DNA of 64,000 nucleotides from Janthinobacterium lividum PAMC 25724 (GCA_000242815.2 AHHB01000037.1:1-64000), one strand, 5' to 3'; counted from the stretch's first letter, positions 17,245-25,282 are shown. Numbers and translations: made by a program. Notes: generated by a model not told the origin, from the letters alone.

Positions 17245-18437
17245 TGCAAGAGCCAGTCATCCGGAGCGGCGCGCAAGCGCATACGGCGCGGCTGCGCCGC
17301 TGGGCCTGGACGGCCGCCGGCATGCTGATGGTGGCGCTGGGCGTGATCGGCGCCATGCTGCCCGTCATGCCGACGACGATCTTCCTGATCCTGGCGCTGG
17401 CCTGCTTCAGCCGCGCCTCGCCACGCCTGGAGCACTGGCTGCTGCACCACCCACGCTTCGGCGCGCCGCTGCGCCAGTGGCGCGAGCACCGCGCCGTGTC
17501 GCGCCGCGGCAAAGCCCTCGCTTGCCTGGGCATGACCATCGGCTTTGTCGCCATGTGCCTCGGCCATCCGCCCTGGTGGGTGATCGTCCTCGTGGCAACG
17601 ATGGAAATCGCCGTCATCGTCTACCTGCTGCGCCGACCAGATGGGCCGGGGGCGGGGCCAGCGCCGGGGCCGGGGTCAGCGCCAGCGCCAGCGCCAGCAC
17701 CAGCACCAGAAAAGACGGCGCCGACGCACTGGCACAAGCCACTGACGATTGCCACCGTCTTCGCCGTGCATGGCGCCCTGCTGGCATGGGCACTGTACCA
17801 GCGCGCTCCAGCAGCGCCCGTGCTGGCCATCGTGCCCGACGTGGCGCAGCCGGCCATGCTGCTGTATCTGCCGGCCACGGCCCCGCCGCGCCCCCTGGAG
17901 CAGAATCTTGCTGAACAGGCCAGCGCTGCGGCCGCGCCGTCGCGCGCCATTGCCAAAAAAACAACGCCAGCCATAGCGCAATTCGTGCCGCCGCAGCCCG
18001 ATGCCGCGCCCATGGCGCCGCAGGCCGAGGCCGTCGCGGCCGTCGCCGAGGTGCGCCACGCCCCCGTCTCGCCGGTGCCGGCGGCCACGGCGTCTGTCGC
18101 GGCGGCGCCGCCCTCGCCTGCCCTGCCGCCTGCGCCGCAGGAGCTGCGTAGCGGCGTATCGAGCTGGGAAGGCAAGGTATTGGCGCGCATGGAGCGTTTC
18201 CGCCGCTATCCGGCGGCGTCGCGCGCGAAGCAGGAACAGGGCGTGGTGTATCTGCGCTGCCGCATCGACCGCGACGGCCAGGTGCTGGCGGCCAGCATCG
18301 AGCGCAGTTCCGGTTCCGCCGCCTTGGACCAGGCAGCGCTCGACACCTTGCAACGGGCGGCGCCACTGCCACGCATCCCCAAGGAACGGCCGGAGCCATT
18401 GGAATTATCGATTCCCGTCGAATTTTCCATCGGCTGA
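17244..18437 (+). CDS. Fusion of a DUF454 (YbaN-type) membrane protein and a TonB energy transducer
   Basis: Residues 1-130 are a DUF454/YbaN-type inner-membrane protein: LGVIGAMLPVMPTTIFLILA, CFSRASPRLEHWLLHHPRFG and two paired membrane helices. A Pro/Ala linker of (AP)n type (132-158) leads to another membrane helix (168-186, IATVFAVHGALLAWALYQ). A Pro/Ala-rich periplasmic spacer (190-300) and a TonB C-terminal domain (305-397; YPAASRAKQEQGVVYLRCRI, then LPRIPKERPEPLELSIPVEFSIG) follow. The ATG overlaps the heme oxygenase stop by one base. It probably powers the receptor of the same operon. No exbB/exbD lies here, so they must come from elsewhere. Confidence 0.85.
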   Translation: MQEPVIRSGAQAHTARLRRWAWTAAGMLMVALGVIGAMLPVMPTTIFLILALACFSRASPRLEHWLLHHPRFGAPLRQWREHRAVSRRGKALACLGMTIGFVAMCLGHPPWWVIVLVATMEIAVIVYLLRRPDGPGAGPAPGPGSAPAPAPAPAPEKTAPTHWHKPLTIATVFAVHGALLAWALYQRAPAAPVLAIVPDVAQPAMLLYLPATAPPRPLEQNLAEQASAAAAPSRAIAKKTTPAIAQFVPPQPDAAPMAPQAEAVAAVAEVRHAPVSPVPAATASVAAAPPSPALPPAPQELRSGVSSWEGKVLARMERFRRYPAASRAKQEQGVVYLRCRIDRDGQVLAASIERSSGSAALDQAALDTLQRAAPLPRIPKERPEPLELSIPVEFSIG

Positions 18438-18622
18438 ACCCACAAAAACCGCTTTTACTCTCGCTAAAAATCCATATAGACATTATTTGCATATTCAAAG
18501 CAAGATTCTGTCGTAGGAGCAACAACACAAACGGAGGTATACTACGCAACCGACGTAGCAGGCCGGGCGATTTGGCCCCCGCAAGCAAGCCTGTCACGGT
18601 CCAATAAAAAAGGAAACACTGC

Positions 18623-19432
18623 ATGACCACACCACACCGTACGCCGGTGATTCGCATCGATGGCGCGAACAAGACCTTCGCGCTGCCCAAGGGCGAACAA
18701 TTCCACGCGGTCAAATCGGTCACGCTGGAAGTCTATCCCGGTGATATTTTCGGCCTGATCGGCAAGAGCGGCGCCGGCAAATCGACCTTGCTGCGCCTGA
18801 TTAACCTGCTCGAGCGTCCAGACAGCGGCACCATTACCGTGGCCGGGCGCGAACTGACCGGCCTGGGCAAGAGCGAATTGCGCGACGCGCGCCAGAACAT
18901 CGGCATGATTTTCCAGCAATTCAATTTGCTGCAAAACGCCAGCGTCTTCGACAACGTCGCCTTCCCCCTGAAAATCCATGGCACCACCAAGGGCGCGCAA
19001 ATCGCCGCCCGCGTCGAAGAATGCCTGGCGCTGGTGGGTTTGTCCGACAAGCTGCACAGCTATCCGGCGCAGTTGTCGGGCGGGCAAAAACAGCGCGTGG
19101 CGATTGCGCGCGCCTTGGCCAGCCATCCTGACGTGCTGCTGTGCGACGAGCCGACGTCTGCGCTGGACGCGGAAACTACGCGCGCCCTGCTCGACACTTT
19201 GCGCGACATCAATGCGCGCTTGAAAGTGACCATCGTCATCGTCAGCCATGAGCTGTCGGTGCTGGGCGCCATCTGTAATCGCGTGGCCGTGGTGGAAAAC
19301 GGTGCCATCGCCGAACAATTCGATTTGAGCGACACGGCCACCCCACGCAAGACGGCGCTGGGACGCGAACTGGCGTATTACGGCACCGAGGCGTTTGAAG
19401 CCACCGCATGGAAGGATGCAACACATGTTTGA
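18623..19432 (+). CDS. metN: Methionine ABC transporter ATP-binding protein MetN
   Basis: The 269-aa ATPase has Walker A GKSGAGKST (about 48-56), signature LSGGQKQR and Walker B LLCDEPTSALD, with the MetN-like order ERPDSGTITVAGREL. It is shorter than the usual MetN (about 340 aa) and ends shortly after the ATPase core. It therefore lacks the C-terminal NIL/ACT-like domain that inhibits transport when methionine is plentiful. With metI and metQ directly downstream it forms a complete D/L-methionine importer. The stop lies inside the next gene (8-bp overlap). Confidence 0.9.
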   Translation: MTTPHRTPVIRIDGANKTFALPKGEQFHAVKSVTLEVYPGDIFGLIGKSGAGKSTLLRLINLLERPDSGTITVAGRELTGLGKSELRDARQNIGMIFQQFNLLQNASVFDNVAFPLKIHGTTKGAQIAARVEECLALVGLSDKLHSYPAQLSGGQKQRVAIARALASHPDVLLCDEPTSALDAETTRALLDTLRDINARLKVTIVIVSHELSVLGAICNRVAVVENGAIAEQFDLSDTATPRKTALGRELAYYGTEAFEATAWKDATHV

Positions 19433-20099
19433 AGAATCGATCAAAAACGTCATCAACCTGCTGCCGGAAATCTGGGTGGCGCTGGGCCAGACCATGACCA
19501 TGCTGGGCATCGGCCTCACCGCCGCCATCCTGATGGGCGGCCCGCTGGGCATTGTGCTGTTTCTCGTCTCGCAAGGCCAGTCACTGGAAAACCGGCCGCT
19601 GTCGATGATTTTGGGCTGGCTGGTCAATACCGTGCGCAGCTTTCCCTTCATCATTTTACTGGTCGCACTGACGCCGTTTACGCGCATCATCGCGGGCACC
19701 TCGATCGGCCCGCTGGCGGCTGCCGTGCCGCTGTCGTTCGCCGCCATTCCCTACTTGGCGCGCCTGGTGGAACAAAATCTGCGCGAAGTGCCGCGCGGCG
19801 TGATCGAGGCAGCGCATGCGATGGGCGCCTCGGAAATGCAGATCATCTTGCGCGTGCTGCTGGTGGAAGCGCGCTCCGGCCTAGTGCTGGCCCTGACCGT
19901 GCTGTCGATCAGTTTCCTGTCGTATTCGGCCGTGGCAGGCGTGGTGGGCGGCGGCGGCATCGGTGACCTGGCCATCCGCTACGGCTACTACCGCTTCGAG
20001 ACTGACATCATGGTCGTAACCGTAGCTATCCTGATCGTGCTGGTGCAAACCATCCAGTTCGCAGGCACACGCATCGCCAAGCGCCTCGACAAACGTTAA
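19425..20099 (+). CDS. metI: Methionine ABC transporter permease MetI
   Basis: The 224-aa permease from ATG 19425 (MFEESIKNVINLLPEIWVAL) has about five membrane helices and the EAA loop EAAHAMGASEMQIILRVLL that docks the ATPase. It carries the MetI segments NTVRSFPFIILLVALTPFTR and AGVVGGGGIGDLAIRYGYYRF. The chosen start overlaps metN by 8 bp; an in-frame start further upstream would lengthen the overlap without adding conserved sequence. Confidence 0.92.
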   Translation: MFEESIKNVINLLPEIWVALGQTMTMLGIGLTAAILMGGPLGIVLFLVSQGQSLENRPLSMILGWLVNTVRSFPFIILLVALTPFTRIIAGTSIGPLAAAVPLSFAAIPYLARLVEQNLREVPRGVIEAAHAMGASEMQIILRVLLVEARSGLVLALTVLSISFLSYSAVAGVVGGGGIGDLAIRYGYYRFETDIMVVTVAILIVLVQTIQFAGTRIAKRLDKR

Positions 20100-20123
20100 T
20101 CCAATTCAGAAACAAGGATACCT

Positions 20124-20951
20124 ATGAACCACATTCGCCGCACCCTGCTCCTGGCCGCTACCAGCCTCGCTTTCGCCACCGCCGCCCATGCCAAGGACCC
20201 GAAAGAACTCGTCATCGGCACCAGCTCCGGTCCGTATTCCGACCAGCTGAAGCTGGGCATCAAGCCGATCCTGGAAAAACAGGGCTACAAGGTCAAGATC
20301 GTCGAATTCAACGACTACGTGCAGCCGAACTACGCGCTGGCCGAAGGCTCGCTGGACGCCAACGTGTTCCAGCACATCGTCTACCTGACCAAGTTCGCCA
20401 CCGATAACAAGCTGCCACTGAGCGCATTGATCACCGTGCCTACCATGCCGATCGGCCTGTACGGCGGCAAGCAAAAGACGCTGGCCGACGTCAAGAACGG
20501 CGCCACCGTCACCATGCCGAACGACCCGACCAACCAGGCGCGCGCACTGGTCATGCTGGCCAAGATGGGCTGGATCAAGCTCAAACCGAACGTCGATCCG
20601 CTGCGCGCTTCCGAGCGCGACGTACTGGAAAACACCAAGAAGCTGAAACTGGTGCCATTGGAAGCGGCGCAGCTGCCACGTTCGCTGGCAGATGCAGACT
20701 ATGCCTTCGTCAATGGCAACTTCGCCCAGGCCGCCGGCATGAAGCTGACCTCGGCTCTCGCCGTGGAAAAAATCTCGGACAGCTACATCAACCTGGTGGC
20801 CATCCGCACGGCCGACAAGGCCAAACCGTGGGTCAAAGACCTGGAAGCGGCCTACCGTTCGCGCGCCTTCCTCGACGCGACGAACAAATACCTGGCCGGC
20901 TACGAAAAGACCGATTACCAGCTGGCACTGGAAAAGACGGCGAAAAAATAA
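20124..20951 (+). CDS. metQ: Methionine-binding periplasmic protein, NlpA/MetQ family
   Basis: The 275-aa protein has a type I signal peptide (ATSLAFATAAHAKDPKEL, cleavage after AHA) and no lipobox cysteine. It should therefore be freely periplasmic rather than a lipoprotein like E. coli MetQ. Family markers are KIVEFNDYVQPNYAL, LDANVFQHIVYL and NDPTNQARALVML. It is the last gene of metNIQ and is followed by a strong terminator. Confidence 0.92.
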   Translation: MNHIRRTLLLAATSLAFATAAHAKDPKELVIGTSSGPYSDQLKLGIKPILEKQGYKVKIVEFNDYVQPNYALAEGSLDANVFQHIVYLTKFATDNKLPLSALITVPTMPIGLYGGKQKTLADVKNGATVTMPNDPTNQARALVMLAKMGWIKLKPNVDPLRASERDVLENTKKLKLVPLEAAQLPRSLADADYAFVNGNFAQAAGMKLTSALAVEKISDSYINLVAIRTADKAKPWVKDLEAAYRSRAFLDATNKYLAGYEKTDYQLALEKTAKK

Positions 20952-20973
20952 AGCGGCGTAAACAATGCAAAAA

Positions 20974-21009
20974 GGACGGCCAGGTGCAAACCCGGCCGTC
21001 CTTTTTTTT
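20974..21009 (+). terminator. Rho-independent terminator of metNIQ
   Basis: GGACGGCC (20974-20981) pairs with GGCCGTCC (20994-21001) and is followed by eight T. It starts 22 bp after the metQ stop. Confidence 0.9.
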
Positions 21010-21044
21010 CCCGCGCTACGCGAGTATCTTCAACACTGACAGCG

Positions 21045-21172
21045 CCTGACAAAACCGTAGCGAGCGGAAGGAAGGCTCGGCGCCCCCGTTGGCTTGAGAA
21101 GCGCAACTGTACGAAGGTACAGTGAGCATCGCAGAGCGCAAATTCCGACGCGCAGTAGGTTTTAATGGGTGT
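21045..21172. repeat. Fold-back dispersed repeat, copy A
   Basis: The left end CCTGACAAAACCGTAGCGAG and right block CCGACGCGCAGTAGGTTT are shared with a second copy at 62624-62735. The ends are imperfect inverted repeats of each other. An internal hairpin CTGTAC-gaag-GTACAG (21107-21122) and GTGAGCATCGCAG are also shared. It lies between the metQ terminator and the ompW stop codon, reaching to within a few bases of that stop. Confidence 0.8.
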
Positions 21173-21174
21173 TC

Positions 21175-21788
21175 TTAGAAGCGGTAGCCGACGCCTACGC
21201 CAATCAGGACAGGGTCGATCTTGACTTCGCTGACCTTGGCACCAGCAGCGGTCAATACATCGCTGCGGATCTGCACTTTCTTGATGTCGAAGTTCAAGGA
21301 CCAGTTTTTGTCGAGTTTGTAGTCGACGCCGGCTTGCAGCGAGTAGCCCCAGCTATCGTGTTCCAGGCGCAGGCCAGGAATTTTGACAGCCGAGATATTC
21401 GTGTAGTTCACGCCCGCACCCACGTAAGGGCTAAACTGTTTTTCAGGCATGAAGTGGTATTGCAGCGACAGCGTCGGTGGCAGATGCTTGAACGTGCCGA
21501 TATTTTGGCCCGACAAGGTGACGTCATGCTTTTGCGGATACGTCAGGATCAGCTCGGCAGCGATATTCGGGGTAAAGAAATACGAAATATCGATTTCAGG
21601 AATCGTCTTGCTGCTGACATGGATCAGGTCCGATGCGCCGACCCACCAACAGGCGTAGATTTATTCGCAGGATCGATGTGCACGGCGCGTGCGCGCACCA
21701 GCCATGGGCTTTCCTGCGCCATTGCATTGCCGGCCAATGCGCCGATAGCGGCCAGGACGATTGCTGCTGCAGTTGCGGACTTCTTCAT
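21175..21788 (-). pseudogene. ompW: OmpW family outer-membrane protein, interrupted by a one-base frameshift
   Basis: ATG 21788, behind GAGGGAA, opens a signal peptide MKKSATAAAIVLAAIGALAG...AMAQ and the mature start ESPWLVRARAVHI. The frame then ends early after KSTPVGGSAHRT. The next frame continues the same protein without a break: GASDLIHVSSKTIPEIDISYF, TPNIAAELILTYPQKHD, and on to the C-terminal GVGVGYRF, a normal OmpW end. Adding one G in the short run at 21642-21644 (C on the plus strand) would restore about 205 aa of small 8-stranded barrel. Real mutation or sequence error cannot be separated here. Confidence 0.85.
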
Positions 21789-21853
21789 TCTAGTTCCCTC
21801 TTTTTATCGTTAAGTAACGCTGCAAAGTCTAAGAGTGCAGTGCAACAAAAACT

Positions 21854-21867
21854 TTGATCCACATCAA
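21854..21867. promoter_or_regulatory. Perfect FNR/Anr-type box upstream of ompW
   Basis: TTGATCCACATCAA fits TTGAT-N4-ATCAA at every fixed position. It lies 66-79 bp before the ompW ATG, in an A+T-rich region. E. coli ompW is known to be FNR-controlled; oxygen-dependent control here is inferred. Confidence 0.75.
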
Positions 21868-22094
21868 ATTGTGCCTGATAGCCTCATTAGAGGGATTTTT
21901 TCCTTTGCCCAGATCAAAAAAATGCGGCATTGCAAAAATTAAACAGCGCACTGACCAGGCTGGCGCCCGAGCCGCCAAACACGCGCCCGCACAGCAAATA
22001 TGGCCCGCTACGCAATCGTCATTTGCGCCGCGGCCAATCGATGCGCCCCTGCCTGCGCCACATGCTATTGCGCGCCCGTACGATACAAATGAGA

Positions 22095-22123
22095 ATAGTA
22101 ATGATTATCATTTGCGATATAAT
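22095..22123 (+). promoter_or_regulatory. Fur box overlapping the promoter of the Fur-like gene
   Basis: AATGAT-T-ATCATT (22100-22112) is a perfect 6-1-6 palindrome and a near-ideal Fur site. It sits in the spacer just ahead of a consensus -10 TATAAT at 22118-22123. The arrangement predicts repression by Fur or by the gene's own product. Confidence 0.8.
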
Positions 22124-22163
22124 GGCGTACCTCGCTCAGCGATCACAACAAGGAATGGGAGAC

Positions 22164-22601
22164 ATGGATATATTGAGGGAACTGCGTGAATCGGGCTTGA
22201 AAGTGACCATCCCGCGCTTGCGGATTCTGCAGCTGTTTCAAGAAGGCACAATCAAGCACCTGAGTGCGGACGATGTCTACAAACTATTGCTGGCTGAAAA
22301 AATCGACGTGGGCCTGGCCACCATCTACCGCGTGCTGATGCAGTTTGCCGAAGCGGGCATCCTGTTTCGCCGGCATTTCGAATCGGGCCATGCCGTCTTC
22401 GAGCTCAATCAAGGACAGCACCACGACCACCTGGTCTGCACCGCTTGCGGCAAGGTCGATGAATTCGTCGATGACGGCATCGAGCTGCGCCAGAACGAAA
22501 TAGCCGCCGAGCGTGGCTTTGTGCTCCACGAGCACGCATTGTCGCTATACGGCACCTGCGCCGAGTGCACGGCAAAGTGCATTCCACCGCGCCGCGCCTG
22601 A
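22164..22601 (+). CDS. Fur family transcriptional regulator
   Basis: The 145-aa protein has the Fur winged helix (LKVTIPRLRILQLFQ ... SADDVYKLLLAEKIDVGLATIYRVLMQFAEAGIL), the metal-site region HHDHLVCTACGKVDEF and a C-terminal CAECTAKC, which together give the structural zinc cysteines. Start ATG 22164 follows GGGAG; ATG 22155 (MGDMDIL) is possible. It is a stand-alone gene. The lack of the usual fur neighbourhood and its own Fur box suggest a second Fur-type regulator rather than the main fur, but specificity (iron, zinc, manganese) cannot be read from sequence. Confidence 0.88.
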   Translation: MDILRELRESGLKVTIPRLRILQLFQEGTIKHLSADDVYKLLLAEKIDVGLATIYRVLMQFAEAGILFRRHFESGHAVFELNQGQHHDHLVCTACGKVDEFVDDGIELRQNEIAAERGFVLHEHALSLYGTCAECTAKCIPPRRA

Positions 22602-22670
22602 GGCCAGCGCGCAGCGTAGCTCGGTCGCTTGCCTGCGCCACACTGCGCACAAGCTCGACAAAGAACAAGC

Positions 22671-22886
22671 ATGTACATCGGAGAAATCGCCCGCATGGCG
22701 GGCACCTCGCCCAAGGCCTAGCGCCATGATGAAACGCTGGGCTTGACGGGCGACGTGCGCTGGCCCGGCGCCTGCCGCGTCTACACGCAGCAGCGGGCGC
22801 GCTGGCCGGCACAGGCACAGGCGCTGGCCCGGCGCCTGCAGGCCCGGCAACGGCTTGCCATGCAGCCATCTTGCATACTATTTTAA
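22671..22886 (+). pseudogene. Remnant of a MerR family regulator
   Basis: MYIGEIARMAGTSPKA matches the start of MerR DNA-binding domains, then a TAG stops the frame at 22719-22721. Beyond it the same frame reads RHDETLGLTGDVR and GACRVYTQQ, clearly the MerR pattern RHYEALGLLGxVxR...YRVY with several lost residues. The remaining part is a short degenerate tail to TAA at 22884-22886. The effector domain is missing, so this is a decayed gene fragment. Confidence 0.7.
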
Positions 22887-23000
22887 CAATTTTGTAATCA
22901 AGCCGTCACATTCAAAGGTTAATATGATCACATTGCCTGTTTGTCAGTCGCCACACCTTCGCGACAACAACGGCCCGATCGTCATGTAAAGGTAGCCGCT

Positions 23001-24236
23001 GTGGAGTTCAACGCTTCTCGATTGCATCTTCCCCGTTATCGCACCTCAGTCGCGCTTGATCTGTGCATTGCCACGGAATCGGTGCAGGCCGACACCAGCA
23101 ATTTCGCCGTACTGGAACTGTTTACGGAAAGGCGCGACATGATGAGCCTACCCGTTACGGAGCAGCAGAAGCCGATTGGTTTGATCAGCCGCAACATCTT
23201 CATGTCGCAGATGTCCAAACCTTTCTACCATGAGGTGTACGGCAAGAAGAGCTGCATCGCCTTCATGGACAAGGAGCCGCTGATCGTCGATGGCGCCATG
23301 AGCATCGAGGACCTCACCTTCCGTGCCGTGGAAGCAGGCGAAAAGGCACTCGCCGACGGCTTTATCATCACCAACGATGGCGCGCTGGCCGGCGTCGGCT
23401 TCGGCTTGCAGCTGATGAACGTGGTGGCCACCATGCAGGCCGAAAAGAACCGGCAAATCATGCACAGCATCGATTACGCCAGCGTGATCCAGCGCGCCCT
23501 GCTGCGCAGCTCCGACGCGCAATTGCGCCTCACCTTGCCCGACGCCCACCTGGAATGGCAGCCGCGCGACGTCGTCGGCGGCGATTTTTACTTCTTCGAA
23601 CGCCATGCAGGCGGCTGGTTTGCCGCCATCGCCGACTGCACGGGCCACGGCGTTCCCGGTGCCTTCATGACACTGATCGCCTCGTCGGCCCTGAGCCAGG
23701 CCTTGCGTGAACTGGGACCGCACGATCCGGCCGCCCTGATCGGCGCCGTCAGCCGCGCCATCAAGACCTTGCTGGGCCAGGACGGCGCCAACTGCGGCAA
23801 CACCGGCCACGCAGGCTCGAACGACGGCATGGATTGCGCCTTCCTGTGCTATGACACGGCCAGCGCCAACGTGCATTTCGCGGGGGCTAAACTGGCGCTG
23901 CAGTTGGTGGCGCCGGGCGCACAGGCCGTGCGCACCGTCGACGGCGCGCGCATGGGCGTGGGCTATGTCGACACGCCAGCCAGCTACTGCTGGCACAAGG
24001 AAACGCTAGCCATCCCCGCCGGCAGCCTGCTGTTCATCACGACCGATGGCTTGCTTGACCAAATCGGCGGCGCGCGCGACATCGCCTACGGCAAGCGGCG
24101 CATGCGCGAGCTGCTGCTGGCGCAGCGTGACGCCCGCGCCAGCGACGTGGCGGCAGCGCTGCTGCAGGACAGCGCCGCCTGGCAAGGAGCACAGCCGCGA
24201 CGCGACGACCTGACCTTTTTCTGTTTCCGCCTGTAG
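23001..24236 (+). CDS. CBS-domain SpoIIE-type serine/threonine phosphatase (SiaA role)
   Basis: Start GTG 23001 follows AAAGG and gives 411 aa; an in-frame TTG at 22941 lacks a good site. The N-terminal 140 or so residues look like a CBS pair (SLPVTEQQKPIGLISRNIFM ... GFIITNDGALAGVGFGLQL). The rest is a PP2C/SpoIIE phosphatase with metal-binding DVVGGDFYFF, ADCTGHGVPGAFMTLIA and ITTDGLLDQIGG, ending RRDDLTFFCFRL. It sits in the place of siaA ahead of siaBCD-like genes, so it probably dephosphorylates the SiaC-type protein. Unlike P. aeruginosa SiaA it has no membrane or HAMP segments. Confidence 0.82.
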   Translation: MEFNASRLHLPRYRTSVALDLCIATESVQADTSNFAVLELFTERRDMMSLPVTEQQKPIGLISRNIFMSQMSKPFYHEVYGKKSCIAFMDKEPLIVDGAMSIEDLTFRAVEAGEKALADGFIITNDGALAGVGFGLQLMNVVATMQAEKNRQIMHSIDYASVIQRALLRSSDAQLRLTLPDAHLEWQPRDVVGGDFYFFERHAGGWFAAIADCTGHGVPGAFMTLIASSALSQALRELGPHDPAALIGAVSRAIKTLLGQDGANCGNTGHAGSNDGMDCAFLCYDTASANVHFAGAKLALQLVAPGAQAVRTVDGARMGVGYVDTPASYCWHKETLAIPAGSLLFITTDGLLDQIGGARDIAYGKRRMRELLLAQRDARASDVAAALLQDSAAWQGAQPRRDDLTFFCFRL

Positions 24237-24300
24237 TTGGGCGCCATCGAGCCACCTTATTAACAAGAAACCGGGTCACCGGCTAGCCAGGAGCACGCAC

Positions 24301-24858
24301 GTGCTGTACGAAGAATTCAACGAGTTTTGGGATGTGGCGCGCAAGCGCAACATCATCTTTTTTTACGTGGGCTATTTCTCGCAGCACGTGGTCAGCGCCA
24401 TTTCCGAAACCATCAAGGCGCGCCTCGACACGGCCGGCGCAGCCGGGCCCACGCGACGGCGCATCTTTTCCTCGTTCATTGAGATGTCGCAAAATATCAT
24501 GCACTATTCGGCCGACAGCCTGACGCCCGATGCCCAACTGGACCAACAGATGCGGCGCGGCTCGTTTTGCATCGGCACGCACGACGACAGTTTTTTTCTG
24601 CTGTGCGCCAACCCCGTCTCGACGGACAATGTGGCGCAGATCCGCACCCGCCTGGAACCGCTGCACAGCATGACGATGGAAGAAATCCGCCTCGCCTACA
24701 GGAAGGCCCTGCGCGAAGAAACGCCGACCGACAGCAAAGGGGCGGGCCTGGGCTTCCTCACCATGGCGCGCGACGCCAGCGAGCCATTGGAATTCGAATT
24801 CGCCCCGGATCCGCAGGAGCCGAGACACACCATCTTCTGTATCAAAGCCATCATCTGA
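24301..24858 (+). CDS. siaB: SiaB family protein kinase
   Basis: The 185-aa protein starts at GTG 24301 and reads LYEEFNEFWDVARKRNIIFFYVG, IFSSFIEMSQNIMHYSAD and SKGAGLGFLTMARDASEPLEF. These fit the SiaB family, whose GHKL-like fold phosphorylates SiaC. The motif pattern EMSQNIxHYS and GxGLGFLTMARD is the nucleotide-site region. It lies between the phosphatase and the SiaC-type gene. Confidence 0.85.
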   Translation: MLYEEFNEFWDVARKRNIIFFYVGYFSQHVVSAISETIKARLDTAGAAGPTRRRIFSSFIEMSQNIMHYSADSLTPDAQLDQQMRRGSFCIGTHDDSFFLLCANPVSTDNVAQIRTRLEPLHSMTMEEIRLAYRKALREETPTDSKGAGLGFLTMARDASEPLEFEFAPDPQEPRHTIFCIKAII

Positions 24859-24880
24859 AAGAGCCGCCTCAGGAAAGCAT

Positions 24881-25279
24881 ATGCAATTACCGTCACCACT
24901 GTTCATCGCCGCGACCCCGAGTTCGCCTGAAATCGACTTCCGCTTCGAGCAGCACACCCTGTCGATCAAGGGCGAGTCGTATCCGGAAAACGCGGCCGCC
25001 TTCTATGGCCCGCTGATCGCCGCCGTGCGCGCCTATCTCGACGGCTGCTGCGAGAGCAGCATCACCGTCAACGTCTCGCTGGCCTACTTCAACAGCTCCA
25101 GCACGAAGATGCTGTTTACCCTGTTCGACACCCTGAACCAGGCGGCCGTAGAGGGCAACCAGGTGCGCCTGAACTGGTATCACGACGAGGACGACGACAC
25201 CATCCTGGAATTCGGCCAAGAGCTGCAGCAAGACTTTACCGCGCTCGATTTCTGCGACCACCCAGTGCAGGGCAGCTAG
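24881..25279 (+). CDS. siaC: SiaC family regulatory phosphoprotein (DUF1987)
   Basis: This 132-aa protein matches the SiaC/DUF1987 fold: FRFEQHTLSIKGESYPENAAAFY, VNVSLAYFNSSSTKMLFTLFD, and WYHDEDDDTILEFGQEL. The SSSTK segment carries the predicted phosphorylation site. In the known system, unphosphorylated SiaC binds and activates the diguanylate cyclase SiaD; the kinase/phosphatase pair sets its state. The next gene starts 3 bp after the stop. Confidence 0.87.
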   Translation: MQLPSPLFIAATPSSPEIDFRFEQHTLSIKGESYPENAAAFYGPLIAAVRAYLDGCCESSITVNVSLAYFNSSSTKMLFTLFDTLNQAAVEGNQVRLNWYHDEDDDTILEFGQELQQDFTALDFCDHPVQGS

Positions 25280-25282
25280 AGC

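Noticed and set aside
18438-18622. SAM riboswitch before metNIQ
   Set aside because: The leader has a short GC-rich hairpin but none of the conserved SAM-I/II/IV core features that I could recognise.
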